From: Geosiphon pyriformis
Taxonomy: Eukaryota; Glomeromycota; Glomeromycetes; Archaeosporales; Geosiphonaceae
Length of the DNA: 64,000 bases
Assembly (NCBI GenBank): GCA_016748015.1
Contig: JAAOMT010000061.1
Location: 248,001-312,000, forward strand
Reading direction: 5' to 3'
Shown in pieces: positions 48,901 through 60,199 of this stretch. Position 1 is the stretch's first letter; each line of letters begins with the position of its first letter. The translations under genes and the position numbers were made by a program. The notes beneath the pieces were generated by a model. That model saw nothing but the letters and a program-made list of their open reading frames with translations, ran no database searches and was not told the DNA's origin.

Positions 48901-50995
48901 TTATCGGATGTGACATTATATATATTTTTAATTGCTATAATCAAGAAAAAGTCATAGCACAATTTAACTAATTTATTTTAAAAATTATGAAAAATGTAAA
49001 ATATACCAAACTTGCTCATGAGAATCCCCAAATTTTCAGGGAGGAACACACGCTGTTTTATTCAATTTGGGAAAGACCTGTATGCGAATGAAAAAATCAT
49101 CACAAAGATGTACATAATGGGCAAAAAAAAAATTTGGCGGTGCAGGTTATTTTGACCAAATTAACTACTTTGTAACACCAAAAAAGTCCCTTGAAACTAT
49201 TTCCCGACTAGCCGTGATAAGAAAGCAATCTAAAAACAATTCCTGCATCCTTCAGAGAGTTGGGGTTTTTGCTTTAAACAATGTAAACTCAAGTTACACA
49301 AATTCCCTAAAATTTTAACCCCTAAATGATTACAAGATCGGTGATATACTATATATAAATATATGAATCGGGTGGCTGGTCACATGTAGCAAGAGTTGCA
49401 GCTGGGCCACACTCGTTATCGCATAATAAAAAAATAATATATAAATATATATTTAAAGTTTATTTTTCTAGAGAATCCTATTAATAGAAAAAAAATAATA
49501 TGGATATAATGAATTCATTGTTAAATACGCAAAAAATGATGAGCCAATAAAAACCGTTGGATTAGGGATGAATTTTAATTTAAAAAACTTTTTTGAATCA
49601 AATATTTTTAGTGGTTATGACATATCCACAATATGACAAAAAGAATCGTGTTAAACAATAAAGAGATCTTCATTTTTTGGAAAGCTCAGGTTTCACATTG
49701 ATGACCTGATTGAAAAACTCGAATCGAATTGATCAACCTCCCTGAAAAACCATATCCTCTCTTTCAAAGATAGATTGGTAGTAATATTTATTAATTCAAA
49801 TCTTTGCAAGTATAATAGAATAGAATAGAATAGAATAGAATAAAATAGAATAGAATAGAATAGAATAGGATAGAATAGAATAGAATAGAATAAAATAGAA
49901 TAGAATCATCAGTATGATTGTTAAACTTAATTTTCTTCAATTCTGTTCTGAGTTTCATAGCAGGAAAGGATTCGTTATTGTCGATGATCGGTCCTAAATT
50001 TAGCCATTCGATTAATCAATTTAGTGATTGATGTCAGTAAGTCCGATTGTCAAGTTCTATTTGAATTTCTCCGAACCAATTTGAATTGAAAAAACTGTTT
50101 TCTCCAAGAAAATTCTTTAGTAATCAAACGTCCCTATTTAGATAAAAAAAATAGAGTGTTACATTCTTTTTTTATGTCAAGTGGCTGGTTGGATCACCTA
50201 TCCTATGAAGATGAAAGTTAAAATCCTTTGTCACCTATTAAAAGATATTGAGGGTACCGTAACTCTTTTATTTGCGCTGTCCAATTTAAAAGGTTAGACC
50301 ATTATTATGTCTGTTTTCCGATTTTTCAGCCATTCAATACAAGTAAAAAATCAAATATTATTTCAATCGACCCGAAGTAGGAAAGATAAATATCCATATA
50401 TATATTACAAAAATACAGTACCTATCCAATGATTCTTCTATTCGGAAAAAGATAATGATGTAAATGAGATGGCTTCACATCGCAGTTTTTAATTGTATCC
50501 TACATTTTGAATCCTCTTGGGCTCTAAATAAAGTTTAATTGAAATTTACCTGCTTAATTGGTGTCACAATAACGCCAATGGAAACATAAAAAACCACTTT
50601 TATCAACACCCTTACTTTGTGTAAAATAGTTCAACCAAAAAAATAATGATAATGAAAAATTTCATTATTTCAATTAATTTTAGGAAATTTAATTTTTTCT
50701 TTTTATATTTTCATTTCTAAAACAGAATTATGTTGTACTGACTCCTTTGATTAATTTTCCACTCCATTATAAGCTCTGTATTTGTGTACGTTTATATTGT
50801 ATAACATTTAAATTTAAAGTTTGCGAACCCAAATGATAATTGTGTAACAATTAACCAGATTAAAATAGGGGTTATTAACGTTGTGGCGCCAAATCAAATT
50901 TCTCTTATATTTAATGGTTGTTTTGGCAGAGAATGTTTTTATCTTGAAATAAAATAAAAAAAGTTTCGAGTGAAATAAAATAATTTTGTTAAAAG
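48901..50995. other. Complex intergenic sequence left of the gene family
   Basis: Markedly higher complexity and CpG than the left part. No gene recognised. At about 49,366-49,440 a short stretch (ggtggctggtcacatgtagcaagagttgc..gggccacactcgtt, then an A/T tail) resembles the 3' end of the LINE at 47,173. The last 150 bp before 50,996 would hold the promoter of copy 1. They lack the CGTTGTTTCAACG motif of the other copies. Confidence 0.5.
49813..49906. repeat. AATAG microsatellite
   Basis: About 18 units of the 5-mer AATAG, with a few single-base variants (aaaat, gga). Simple tandem repeat, no gene. Confidence 0.9.
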
Positions 50996-53250
50996 ATGTT
51001 TTTTATGTTTCGTGCCCAACGTAATGTGGTAAGTTTTTAAAGTATAAAAAAAATTCAATTTTTTGTATAATTTCTTTTAAGGAGTATTAATCTTTTTTTT
51101 TTTTACTTTTGAAATTGGTTTTTGTTAAATAAATTTTTACCCAGTTCCAAGAGCCAAGAACATTTTATATAATACGAGTTATAACAGCGACAATAGTTTC
51201 TATGCTATATTTTTCTTACTTGATTTTTCTAGCATATCAAATATGGAACGATAGACCAGTGCTTCAACTTGCACGAGAACATGTTCGTCTCGTTAAAGCG
51301 CCAGGTATGAAAAACTTGAAGTTTTTTAAAAAAATTTCAATTTAAAAATATTTACTTAAAATCTTGATCTAAATATAATAGATTAACGAGAGGTATAATT
51401 CATTTTATAATTATAGATATTGAAATGTGTGGTTATGGTACCGACATAGAAATCGTACGATGTGACTTTACCTGGAAAAACTGGAGTAGCGTACAATACG
51501 ATGACTGTGCTCGTCCAGATGGAACAACATGGCTTACAGCTGGTCCAAGGATAAACGATCACGATTTCTGTTACTTGTTTAGCGGAAGTGACAAATTATT
51601 CTATGGCGACAAGGATCAAAAAGGAGATTATTTGCAACGATTAGGATTTTATTTCCAGTTCAAGAATATAACAGCATCTAATAATTTAGTTGTCGCTGTT
51701 CCTATTGTGGCAGTAAGTAAATTTCTTTCGCATTAGTTCGGGTTTTTGGATATTAAACGAGATGTAAAGTTTATACCTTTTAAATCTTAATATAGGCACA
51801 ATTATTAGATCCTGATTTTAATCCACTTTGGAATAAGACTAAAACGAATACTAGAGAGGTACGAATCTATAAAGTTTTTTAGTTTTATACGTTTTTTATC
51901 AAAAAAATTTGAGCTTTAAACTTTCATATATATTCTAGAGGGTAGCTGCCGATACCGATTTCAGATTACAAGGAAATAATTTTGGTGGAGTTTTTAACCA
52001 GAGCACTCTTGTAAGTGAAATTAGTTTGAAAATTTTCGGTTTGTCTATTTTCTTTCTCCTAAATTACTTTTTATTTCTATAGGTAAAAATGTTTGTCTCA
52101 AAATTACAAGAAATAAAACCACATGACTTTAGTAGTGTTTTAGGCTTAACACCCTCCTATATCAATACAACAATAATATCCCAAGCTGCCACCTATTATC
52201 CATTACATGAGAGTGAAAAATTTGGTCCTAACCGCAATTATAGTGGATATTTTCAAGTGGAGATGGGGAGTTTTACAATTGAAGTGCAGACTCAGAAACG
52301 GTGAGTTTATGAAGAATTTTTTGCATCTTATATGTGATGATTAATTTTAGCTAGATTAAAATTATAAATAAGTCAAGTCTTTTACTAATGCTCTTAATCT
52401 CAAATAGAGTAAGGACAATACTTGGAGCTCTTGGTGTTGCTGGTGGTGCTTTCGGTAAGTATAAATTCATATTGGGCTAGAAGTTGATTGCAACGATATT
52501 TTAGAAATCTATTTCACACAATCAATTTCAAAACCAGGTATAATTTGCACAATATATTTTGTTCTATATGGCGATCGAAAAACACAACCTTGGTAATCTT
52601 CTTTCCCTATATAAATTTCGAGATATCACTTATTATTTCCGTTTATTGACACTAACAAATATATTAATTATCTCAGGGGTCTAATGCATCGTATGGTGAA
52701 ATCCGAAGTACGCCGTTTTGCACAAATGCCTAATGTACCCTTGATATCCCCCCTTCACGAAAAGGCAAGTGAAGAACTAACACAAGAAGAACGAGTAGCG
52801 CGCATCGAAGACCGTTTTCAAGAATTAGAAGGCTTTTTATCGGATTACTTTATTGATACGGGACCGTTAAGACGTTTTAAGGATCAAGCAAAGGATGATC
52901 CAGAGTTAGCGCGGCGCNNNNNNNNNNNNNNNNNNNNGAGATATCACTTATTATTTCCGTTTATTGACACTAACAAATATATTAATTATCTCAGGGGTCT
53001 AATGCATCGTATGGTGAAATCCGAAGTACGCCGTTTTGCACAAATGCCTAATGTACCCTTGATATCCCCCCTTCACGAAAAGGCAAGTGAAGAACTAACA
53101 CAAGAAGAACGAGTAGCGCGCATCGAAGACCGTTTTCAAGAATTAGAAGGCTTTTTATCGGATTACTTTATTGATACGGGACCGTTAAGACGTTTTAAGG
53201 ATCAAGCAAAGGATGATCCAGAGTTAGCGCGGCGCTCTCCGTCTTATTAA
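50996..53250 (+). CDS. Two-transmembrane surface protein, copy 1
   Basis: Function unknown. Nine exons with GT-AG introns, checked by eye for frame: 50,996-51,028; 51,145-51,304; 51,417-51,712; 51,796-51,858; 51,939-52,010; 52,083-52,300; 52,408-52,454; 52,538-52,592; 52,677-52,917, the last repeated as 52,995-53,250 because of a faulty gap. Collapsed length 399 residues. Short basic N-terminus; TM1 about 23-42; outer domain about 43-283 with Cys 69, 80, 95 and 116 and six Asn-X-Ser/Thr sites (86, 148, 176, 204, 236, 260); Gly-rich TM2 about 285-307; inner tail of about 90 residues with an acidic heptad stretch (EERVARIEDRFQELEGFL). Topology in-out-in is inferred. Start chosen because the first exon is 11 codons in all copies. 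No family name can be given. Confidence 0.85.
52620..53235. repeat. Exact 298-bp duplication around the gap (assembly fault)
   Basis: 52,620-52,917 and 52,938-53,235 are identical, including intron end, exon 9 start and coding part. The true locus almost certainly has this once: the two contig ends overlap and the scaffolder put Ns between them. Confidence 0.93.
52918..52937. other. Assembly gap, 20 N
   Basis: Twenty Ns inside exon 9 of copy 1. Both flanks are the same sequence, so the real gap size is negative. Confidence 0.98.
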
Positions 53251-54164
53251 TGATAATTTGTATAGTATGGGAAAAGGTATGAAGACGAGTATTCTTAGAT
53301 TGTAAAGCTTGGGAGGCATTTCGGGAGGCGAATGGATTGAGAACTTTTCTATTAATTTTGTGAATTTTCAAAAAAAACTCCCATTTCGAAACCTGCAGTG
53401 ACTTACATTTCACTGTTATTTGTAATTTAATCAATTCTCAGCATTTCATTGTATGAATGAGAAAACTTCCAATGTGATGAAGTCGAGTTCGTTTAATTAA
53501 TGTAGGCATTACTGTTCATATAGATGACTCGGGTTCTATACAATTACCAAAAATATTGTAAAATCTCAAATCATAAACTTCATGTGTTTAAACAAAAAAA
53601 AATTTTTAGGCCAAAAGCGTGCAAATAATTATCGATATGCAATTTATCCCAAAAAAAGATATTGAGATTATCATTAAGTCCATAATTGACCTGATGTTTC
53701 CCCAGATTAAATAATTTATTTATGCAAAATTTATATTGTATTTCAAATTTAAAAAATACTTTCGAAAAAGAATATAATTAAATAAATCATTAATTTCACA
53801 AAACCTTAATTAGAAACACAATATTAATTGATTATCAAATTATTAATTTCACAATTTACTAATCATGACAATTGTGGATAGTTACAACTATTTTGAAAAT
53901 TCAAATATTAAACCCATATTATTTTAAGTCTTTCAAAAAAATAGATTTTATTAGGAATTAGAACAAAGGTATTAAGAGTTATAAGATGGGAATTTTTTCT
54001 CAAATGTATATCAATCATAAAGGTGAATTAACTTAAAAGAGATCATTTGTTTTTGTTCGGATCACTTTGACTCTTTGTATATTTAAGGTTAGATTTAAAA
54101 TATATTAATATAAAATGACGTCATCTTTTTGTCATCTTAATATTCTTTGAATTATTCTAGATAT
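53251..54164. other. Intergenic, part of the tandem duplication
   Basis: The first part (53,258-53,350, ttgtatagtatgggaaaaggtatgaagacg) recurs after copy 2 at 55,636-55,740, so the duplicated unit includes the 3' flank. Other shared words (attaattgattatcaaattattaattt, about 53,823) recur near 56,091. No gene seen. Confidence 0.7.
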
Positions 54165-54451
54165 CTGCTAAACTCATTTATTATCCGACTGTTCTAGAGA
54201 ATGAGTACCAAGGTACCTCTCACAGTTCTAAATCAGTCTAGCATATTATGAATTAAAAATAGAGGTAGATAATTTAGAATGAACAAAAATCTTTTTTAAG
54301 TCGTTTACGACTATGAAATTGCGAATTCAAACGCTATTTATAATCTCAGACTAAAAAACTCCATAAAAGCTTAAAATATGTTTTAAAATTATCATTTGCT
54401 TTATTTATGAATTTGAAAGTGAATATATTAAGATTTTTAAAAGCCTTAAAC

Positions 54452-54464
54452 CGTTGTTTCAACG
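54452..54464 (+). promoter_or_regulatory. Conserved upstream palindrome, orphan exon copy
   Basis: CGTTGTTTCAACG, an imperfect-centre inverted repeat (CGTTG-TTT-CAACG), 37 bp before the orphan ATG. The same word lies upstream of copies 2 and 3. Confidence 0.5.
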
Positions 54465-54500
54465 TACAATTTGCATTTATATGCGAAGAAATAAGCAAAG

Positions 54501-54534
54501 ATGGTTTTTATCCCTCGTTGCCCATCGAAATGTT
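54501..54534 (+). pseudogene. Orphan exon 1 with its promoter
   Basis: An extra copy of exon 1 of the family: ATGGTTTTTATCCCTCG, followed by one extra T that shifts the frame, then gcccatcgaaatgtt and a good donor gtaagt. The upstream 340 bp (from about 54,165) match the upstream region of copy 2 (from about 54,565), so promoter plus exon 1 were duplicated in tandem and the rest is absent. No exon 2 follows before the next promoter. It could in theory act as an alternative first exon for copy 2, but the frameshift argues against it. Confidence 0.75.
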
Positions 54535-54823
54535 GTAAGTTTTTAAAAATTAAGAAACCTATTTATAGATATTTGCTCTTTTAATCCATCTAATTATTCG
54601 ACCATTCTAGGGAATGAGCACCAGGACACTTACCCTCGCAGTTCTAAACCAGTCTGGTATTTTATGAATTAAAAATAGAAACTAATTTAGGACAAACAAA
54701 GTAATTTCATAGACGAAATTTTACTAAAAATTACATAGTAGGTTAAATATGTTCAAAAGATATCGTTATCTTGGGGCTATAAATTTGAAGAGGAATGTAT
54801 CAAGTGTTTTAAAAGCCTTGAAC

Positions 54824-54836
54824 CGTTGTTTCAACA
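54824..54836 (+). promoter_or_regulatory. Conserved upstream palindrome, copy 2
   Basis: CGTTGTTTCAACA, one mismatch from the palindrome seen at the other copies, 77 bp before the ATG of copy 2. Confidence 0.45.
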
Positions 54837-54912
54837 TACGAATTGATATATTTTTGAGTTAAACTTATACTCCGAGAAAATATTGAAAAATCAAGTAAAG
54901 AAATAAGCAAAG

Positions 54913-55639
54913 ATGATTTATATCCCTCGTGCCCAACGGAAGGTTGTAAGTTTTTAAAAGTAAAAATCTTTCAATTACTTGTAGAATTTCTTTCAAGGAA
55001 TGTTAATCATTTTTTTATTTTTTTGAAATTGGTTTTTATTATTAAATAAATTTTACCCAGTTCCAAGAGCATAGATTATTTTACATAACACGAATTATAA
55101 TAGCAACGGTAGTTTCTATGATATATATCTCTTACTTGATTTTTCTAGCATATCAAATATGGAACGATAGACCAGTGCTTCAACTTGCACGAGAACATGT
55201 TCGTCTCGTTAAAGCGCCAGGTATGAAAAACTTGAAGTTTTTTAAAAAAATTTCAATTTAAAAATATTTACTTAAAATCTTGATCTAAATATAATAGATT
55301 AACGAGAGGTATAATTCATTTTATAATTATAGATATTGAAATGTGTGGTTATGGTACCGACATAGAAATCGTACGAGATGTGTATAAGAGACAGTGATGA
55401 GATTGAATCCACGAGATTCTATACAGATTCATAATGTACCCTTGATATCCCCCCTTCACGAAAAGGCAAGTGAAGAACTAACACAAGAAGAACGAGTAGC
55501 GCGCATCGAAGACCGTTTTCAAGAATTAGAAGGCTTTTTATCGGATTACTTTATTGATACGGGACCGTTAAGACGTTTTAAGGATCAAGCAAAGGATGAT
55601 CCAGAGTTAGCGCGGCGCCCTTCGTCTTATTACGGATAG
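54913..55639 (+). pseudogene. Two-transmembrane family, copy 2, chimeric as assembled
   Basis: Exon 1 (54,913-54,945), exon 2 with TM1 (55,061-55,220) and the start of exon 3 (55,333-55,375) are sound. Then a 19-bp sequencing-library mosaic end replaces the rest of exon 3 to exon 8, and the last exon follows (55,395-55,639, ending SSYYG). Intron 2 is identical to that of copy 1 and differs from copy 3. In the last exon the first roughly 60 bp equal copy 3 and the remainder equals copy 1, with its own 3' flank. A real third gene probably exists here, but its middle is missing from this assembly; the gene may well be intact in the organism. Confidence 0.8.
55376..55394 (+). other. Tn5/Nextera mosaic end left in the assembly
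   Basis: AGATGTGTATAAGAGACAG, a 19/19 match to the Tn5 mosaic end used in tagmentation libraries. The reading direction (adapter 5' of genomic sequence) fits an untrimmed fragment start on the right joined to unrelated sequence on the left. Confidence 0.97.
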
Positions 55640-56780
55640 TTTGTATAGTATGGGAAATGGTATGAAGACGAGTATTCTTAGATTGTAAAGCTTGGGAGGC
55701 ATTTCGGGAGGCGAATGGATTGAGAACTTTTCTATTAATTTTTGAATTTTCAAAAAAAATGTTAATTAATGTAGGCAGTACTGTTCAAAATCATAGACTT
55801 CATGTGTTTAAGATCGTCATTAAGTCCATTGTTAGGCTGATGCTTTCCCAGCCACATATTTAAATGTATGCGTTATGCTCTCTTAATTAAAGATGGCACC
55901 GCCACAATTAAAAGGTTGTAACTCTTAGTTCCAACCTAAAAAATTTCAACTGTCAGGAATTAATTTCCAACTTTTGGATGTTTTAAGTTTAAGAACAATA
56001 TATATTGTATTTCAAATCTAACAAATACTTTCAAAAATAATATAATTAAATAAATTATTAAATTGCGCATAACTTTAATTAGAAACACAATATTAATTGA
56101 TTATCAAATTATTAATTTTACTAACAAAAAACAATTTACTAATTATGGCAATTCTGAATAGTTACAACTATTTTGAAAATCAAAAATAAAAGCAAAAGAT
56201 CGGTTCCTTTATTGCCGATCATTCTCCATATTATTTTCAGAAGGTACTAAGAGTTATAAAGTGGTTTTTTTTTCAAATGTATATCTTTTTCTATTTTTAT
56301 ATTATTGTTAGATTTATCAATCATAAAGGTGCATTGACTAATCAAAAATCCAAATATTTATTTTCAAAAAAGAGTAAAAATGAGTGCACTCGAAAAAAAG
56401 AGACTATTTTGTATTATTCGGTGAATATGTTTTCACTTTGACTCTTTGTATAGATTTAAAATGTTGATATAAACCAACAGTCATCGTTTTTTTTTATTTT
56501 ATGCTATTTCAATATTCTTTAACTGATTCAAATATTTTTATTTAGCAGAAAACCTACTAATAGATATTTACCAAACTACTTTAATCTCTATGGATTGCAC
56601 AAATGTTATTATTCGTCTATTCTAGGGAATGGGCGTTTCTGAGGGTAAGTAATTTATGACAAACAAAGGAAATCTTTTACGATTATCAAAAATTTCGAAT
56701 TCACACGCCCCCCCCTTCGTAATCTCAGACAAAATGACATCGTTTTATTGTGGCTATAAACTTGAATGGAAATTTTAAAC
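55640..56780. other. Intergenic between copies 2 and 3
   Basis: Starts with the duplicated 3' flank of the family (to about 55,760), then AT-rich sequence with words shared with the 53,700-54,500 interval. No gene seen. The 3' end leads into the promoter of copy 3. Confidence 0.7.
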
Positions 56781-56793
56781 CGTTGTTTCAACG
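56781..56793 (+). promoter_or_regulatory. Conserved upstream palindrome, copy 3
   Basis: CGTTGTTTCAACG, 64 bp before the ATG of copy 3; flanks (ttaaac before, tacaattt after) are shared with 54,452. It could be a transcription-factor site; it may also simply reflect recent duplication. Confidence 0.5.
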
Positions 56794-56856
56794 TACAATT
56801 TGTCCATATTTTAATCTAAACTTAATTTTAAAAATCAAGTGAAGAAATAAGCAAAG

Positions 56857-58761
56857 ATGGCTTTAATCCCTCGCGGTCACCGAAATCTTGTGAGTTTTAA
56901 AAATTAAAAATCCTTCAATTACTTGTATAATTTCTTTTAAGGAGTATTTTTTTACTTTTGAAATTGGTTTTTTTTAAATAAATTTTATCCAGTTCCAAGA
57001 GCCAAAAAAATTTTATATAACACGAGTTGTAACAGCAGTGGTAGTTTCTATGCTATATTTCTCTTACTTGATTTTTCTAGCATATCAAATATGGAATGAT
57101 AGACCAGTGCTTCAATTTGCACGAGAACATGTTCGTCTCGTTAAAGCGCCAGGTATGAAAAACTTGAAGTTTTTTAAAAAAATTTCAATTTGAAAATATT
57201 TACTTAAAATCTTAATCTAAATATATTAGATTAACGAGAGGTATAATTCATTTTATAATTATAGATATTGAAATGTGTGGTTATGGTACCGACATAGAAA
57301 TCGTACGATGTGACTTTACCTGGAAAAACTGGAGTACCGTACCATTCGATAACTGTGCTCGTCCAGATGGAACAACATGGCTTACAGCTGGTCCAAGGAT
57401 AAACGATCACGATTTCTGTTACTTGTTTAGCGGAAGTGACAAATTATTCTATGGCGACAATGATCAAAAAGGAGATTATTTGCAACGATTAGGATTTTAT
57501 TTCCAGTTTAAGAATATGACAGGATCTGATATTTTAACTAATACTATTCCTGTTGTGGCGGTAAGTAAATTCTTGCGTGTTAGTTTCGGGTTTTTGGATG
57601 TAAAAACGAGATGTAAAAGTTTATACCTTTTAAATCTTAATATAGGTACAATTGTTAGATCCTGATTTTAATCCACTTTGGAATAAGACTAAACCGAATA
57701 CTCAAGAGGTACGAATCTATAAAGTTTTTGAGTTTCCTAAATTTTTTATCAAGAAATTTTAAGCTTTAAACTTTCATATATTTTCTAGAGGAAAGCTGTC
57801 GAGACCGATTTCAGATTACAAAGAAATAATTTTGGTGGAGTTTTTAACCAGAGCACTATTGTAAGTGAAATTAGTTTGGAAATTTTCGGTTTGTCTATTT
57901 TCTTTCTCCTAAATTTACTTTTTATTTCTATAGGTAAAAATGTTTGTCTCAAAATTACAAGAAATAAAACCACATGACATTAGTAGTGTTTTAGGCTTAA
58001 CACCCTCCTATATCAATACAACAATAATATCCCGAGATGCTATCTATTATCCATTACATGAGAGTGAAAAATTTGGTCCTGAACGCAATTCTAGTGGATT
58101 TTTTCAAGTGGAGATGGGCAGTTTTACAATTGAAGTGCAGACTCAGAAACGGTGAGTTTATGACTAATTTTAGCCAGATAAAAATCATGGATAAAATGAA
58201 GTCTTTTACTAATGTTCTTAATGTCAAATAGAGTAAGGACAATCCTTGGAGCCCTTGGTATTGCTGGTGGTGCTTTTGGTATGTATTTCTTTGTATGAGT
58301 TTTGAGATTTAAATTAGATTTTACTGATTTTCTTACAACTAGGTATAATTTTCACCATATACTACATTTTATACGGTGATCGCAAATCAAGACCTTGGTA
58401 ATGTTTTCCCGAACATGAATGTTTGGATTTGATTTTGAAGTTTCCTAGTACTACAAGATATTTTTTTCTAAAATTTCTAATTTTTAACTGCAATAGGGGA
58501 TTAATGCATCGCATGATGAGATTGAATCCACGAGATTCTATACAGATTCATAATGTACCCTTGATATCCCCCCTCTACGAAGCCTCAAGCCAAGAGCTAA
58601 CGCAAGAAGAAAGAATAGCATGTGTTGAAGACCGTATAGAAGGATTAGAAGGCTTATTATCGGAGTACTGTTTCGATACAACACAGTTAAAACGGCTTAG
58701 TGAGCGAATTAAAGACATTCAGCAGTCTCCAGCTAGTTTGAAAGATTTAGAGGCCAATTAA
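56857..58761 (+). CDS. Two-transmembrane surface protein, copy 3
   Basis: Function unknown; intact paralogue of copy 1. Exons: 56,857-56,889; 56,993-57,152; 57,265-57,560; 57,646-57,708; 57,789-57,860; 57,934-58,151; 58,232-58,278; 58,343-58,397; 58,497-58,761. Exon sizes 1-8 equal those of copy 1 exactly; the last is 9 bp longer, giving 402 residues. TM1 (VVTAVVVSMLYFSYLIFLAY), the four N-terminal-half Cys and the second Gly-rich TM (GALGIAGGAFG, then IIFTIYYILYG) are kept. The outer domain differs by scattered substitutions; the cytosolic tail is far more diverged (for example EASSQELTQEERIACVEDRI, then a different C-terminus ending KDLEAN). This suggests the tail evolves faster or was exchanged. 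Donor of exon 1 is GTGAGT. Confidence 0.88.
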
Positions 58762-60199
58762 TATGTGGTAACTAACAAGTATTTACTTAAAATATTTAAT
58801 TTCTATACTCATTTTTATCAGTTTCAAATGAACCTAGACTTTAGTTCTCCAGAACCACATCTTTCAAAAAGTTTAACTTTCATACCAAAGAAATCCATTC
58901 ACCAAGCTTCACTTATTTAAATGTTGCCTTAATTGCCAGTCTTTGGTTTTTTTTGAATATTAAAATGTTTATTTTATTAAGGCAAAATAGTAAATATTAT
59001 TTAGCAATGATCAAAATTGTAATTTGAAAATTTTTACGTGAATATAACATAGTATTATTAAATGATGGTAAATTTTTTAATAATATAATACCAATATTTT
59101 GTAAATTATAAATATCAATATATAATTTTGAATATGGCTTTTAATAATAATTAAGAATATTGAAATAGGTTTAATAATATGTTTATTAATATTAATTAAT
59201 TATTACTGATATTTTAAAAAATCATTTCACAGTTTTTATTATTTCTTAATAAAATTTTGTTTTTAAAAAAAAATTTTTTACTAGAATTTTTAATAAATGC
59301 AAAAAATTATTTCATTAATTTACTGTACTTTTTTTTATAAAAAAAAACAATTTTAAAGAATTTTTTACATATTTATTTTATAGCTATTGTTGAAAATAAG
59401 TTTATTTCAATTGTTTTTCCATTTATAATAATAATAATGTTAAAATGATAATATATAAAATAATTTTTTTTTCAAATTATTTATCTAAAAGTAAAAGTTT
59501 TTTGCAATAATTCAATTCGGAAGTAAAAAAAAATTTTCTGATAAAAACAGACAATTACGCTTTTTAAAATTTTCAAAGAAACATCTATTATCATCGTCGT
59601 GTTAAATTTCCTCATTCATCTTCTTAAAGCTATTGAGCATGATCTAACTCAATAAAAATTATGTATCATATTTCTTGAAAATCCAATCAAAACATATCTA
59701 TGAAAGTTTATTAATTTGGATTTCATATTTCAATAAAACTTATTTAAATTAGATTAAAATCAAGGGAATATAATTTTTAATTGTTGAACAAATAAATTAT
59801 ATTCTTTAAAATATGTTATAAATATTAGCCCTCTTTGTAAATTGAATGAAATCATACTTTTTCGGAAATTTCCTTTCAAATTAGCATTGAAAAAATATTT
59901 TTATATATTCATTAATTTTCTTCGAGGTTTAAATGGGATTCTCGACTAAGAGATTGATTATAAAAATTTATCCATCATAGATTCATTCTCATTTCGTCCC
60001 TAGCTTTAACATTTATTCACGATTTAAAGTTGAAATATCTGATAACAGATCTAATAGACAATCAATTTGATCCAATCTTGATTTCGAATAATTCATATTA
60101 TTTCCGCAGTCAAAAACTTATGACTCATCAAAACATAATCCGATGGGCGGATTTTAAAATTAAGTATATTTAGTTTCTATCTCAAAATCTATTCCCTGT
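58762..60199. other. Intergenic, no gene recognised
   Basis: AT-rich with some CpG in its right half (for example catcgtcgtgttaaatttcc near 59,594). No exon structure found on either strand. Confidence 0.6.

Noticed and set aside
49018-49155. A 45-codon open frame starting MRIPKFSGRNTR in complex sequence
   Set aside because: No splice context, homology pattern or neighbouring exons; too short to support.
52684-53250. A 188-codon reading with an internal block repeat, looking like a two-repeat protein
   Set aside because: It runs through the 20 Ns and repeats an identical 298-bp block; it is exon 9 counted twice by the assembly.
53195-53434. Minus-strand 79-codon frame after copy 1
   Set aside because: It overlaps the coding end and duplicated 3' flank of copy 1, without splice sites or motifs.
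55394-55639. An independent small gene starting at GTG/ATG after the adapter
   Set aside because: Its first base belongs to the mosaic end; it is the last exon of the family without its upstream exons.
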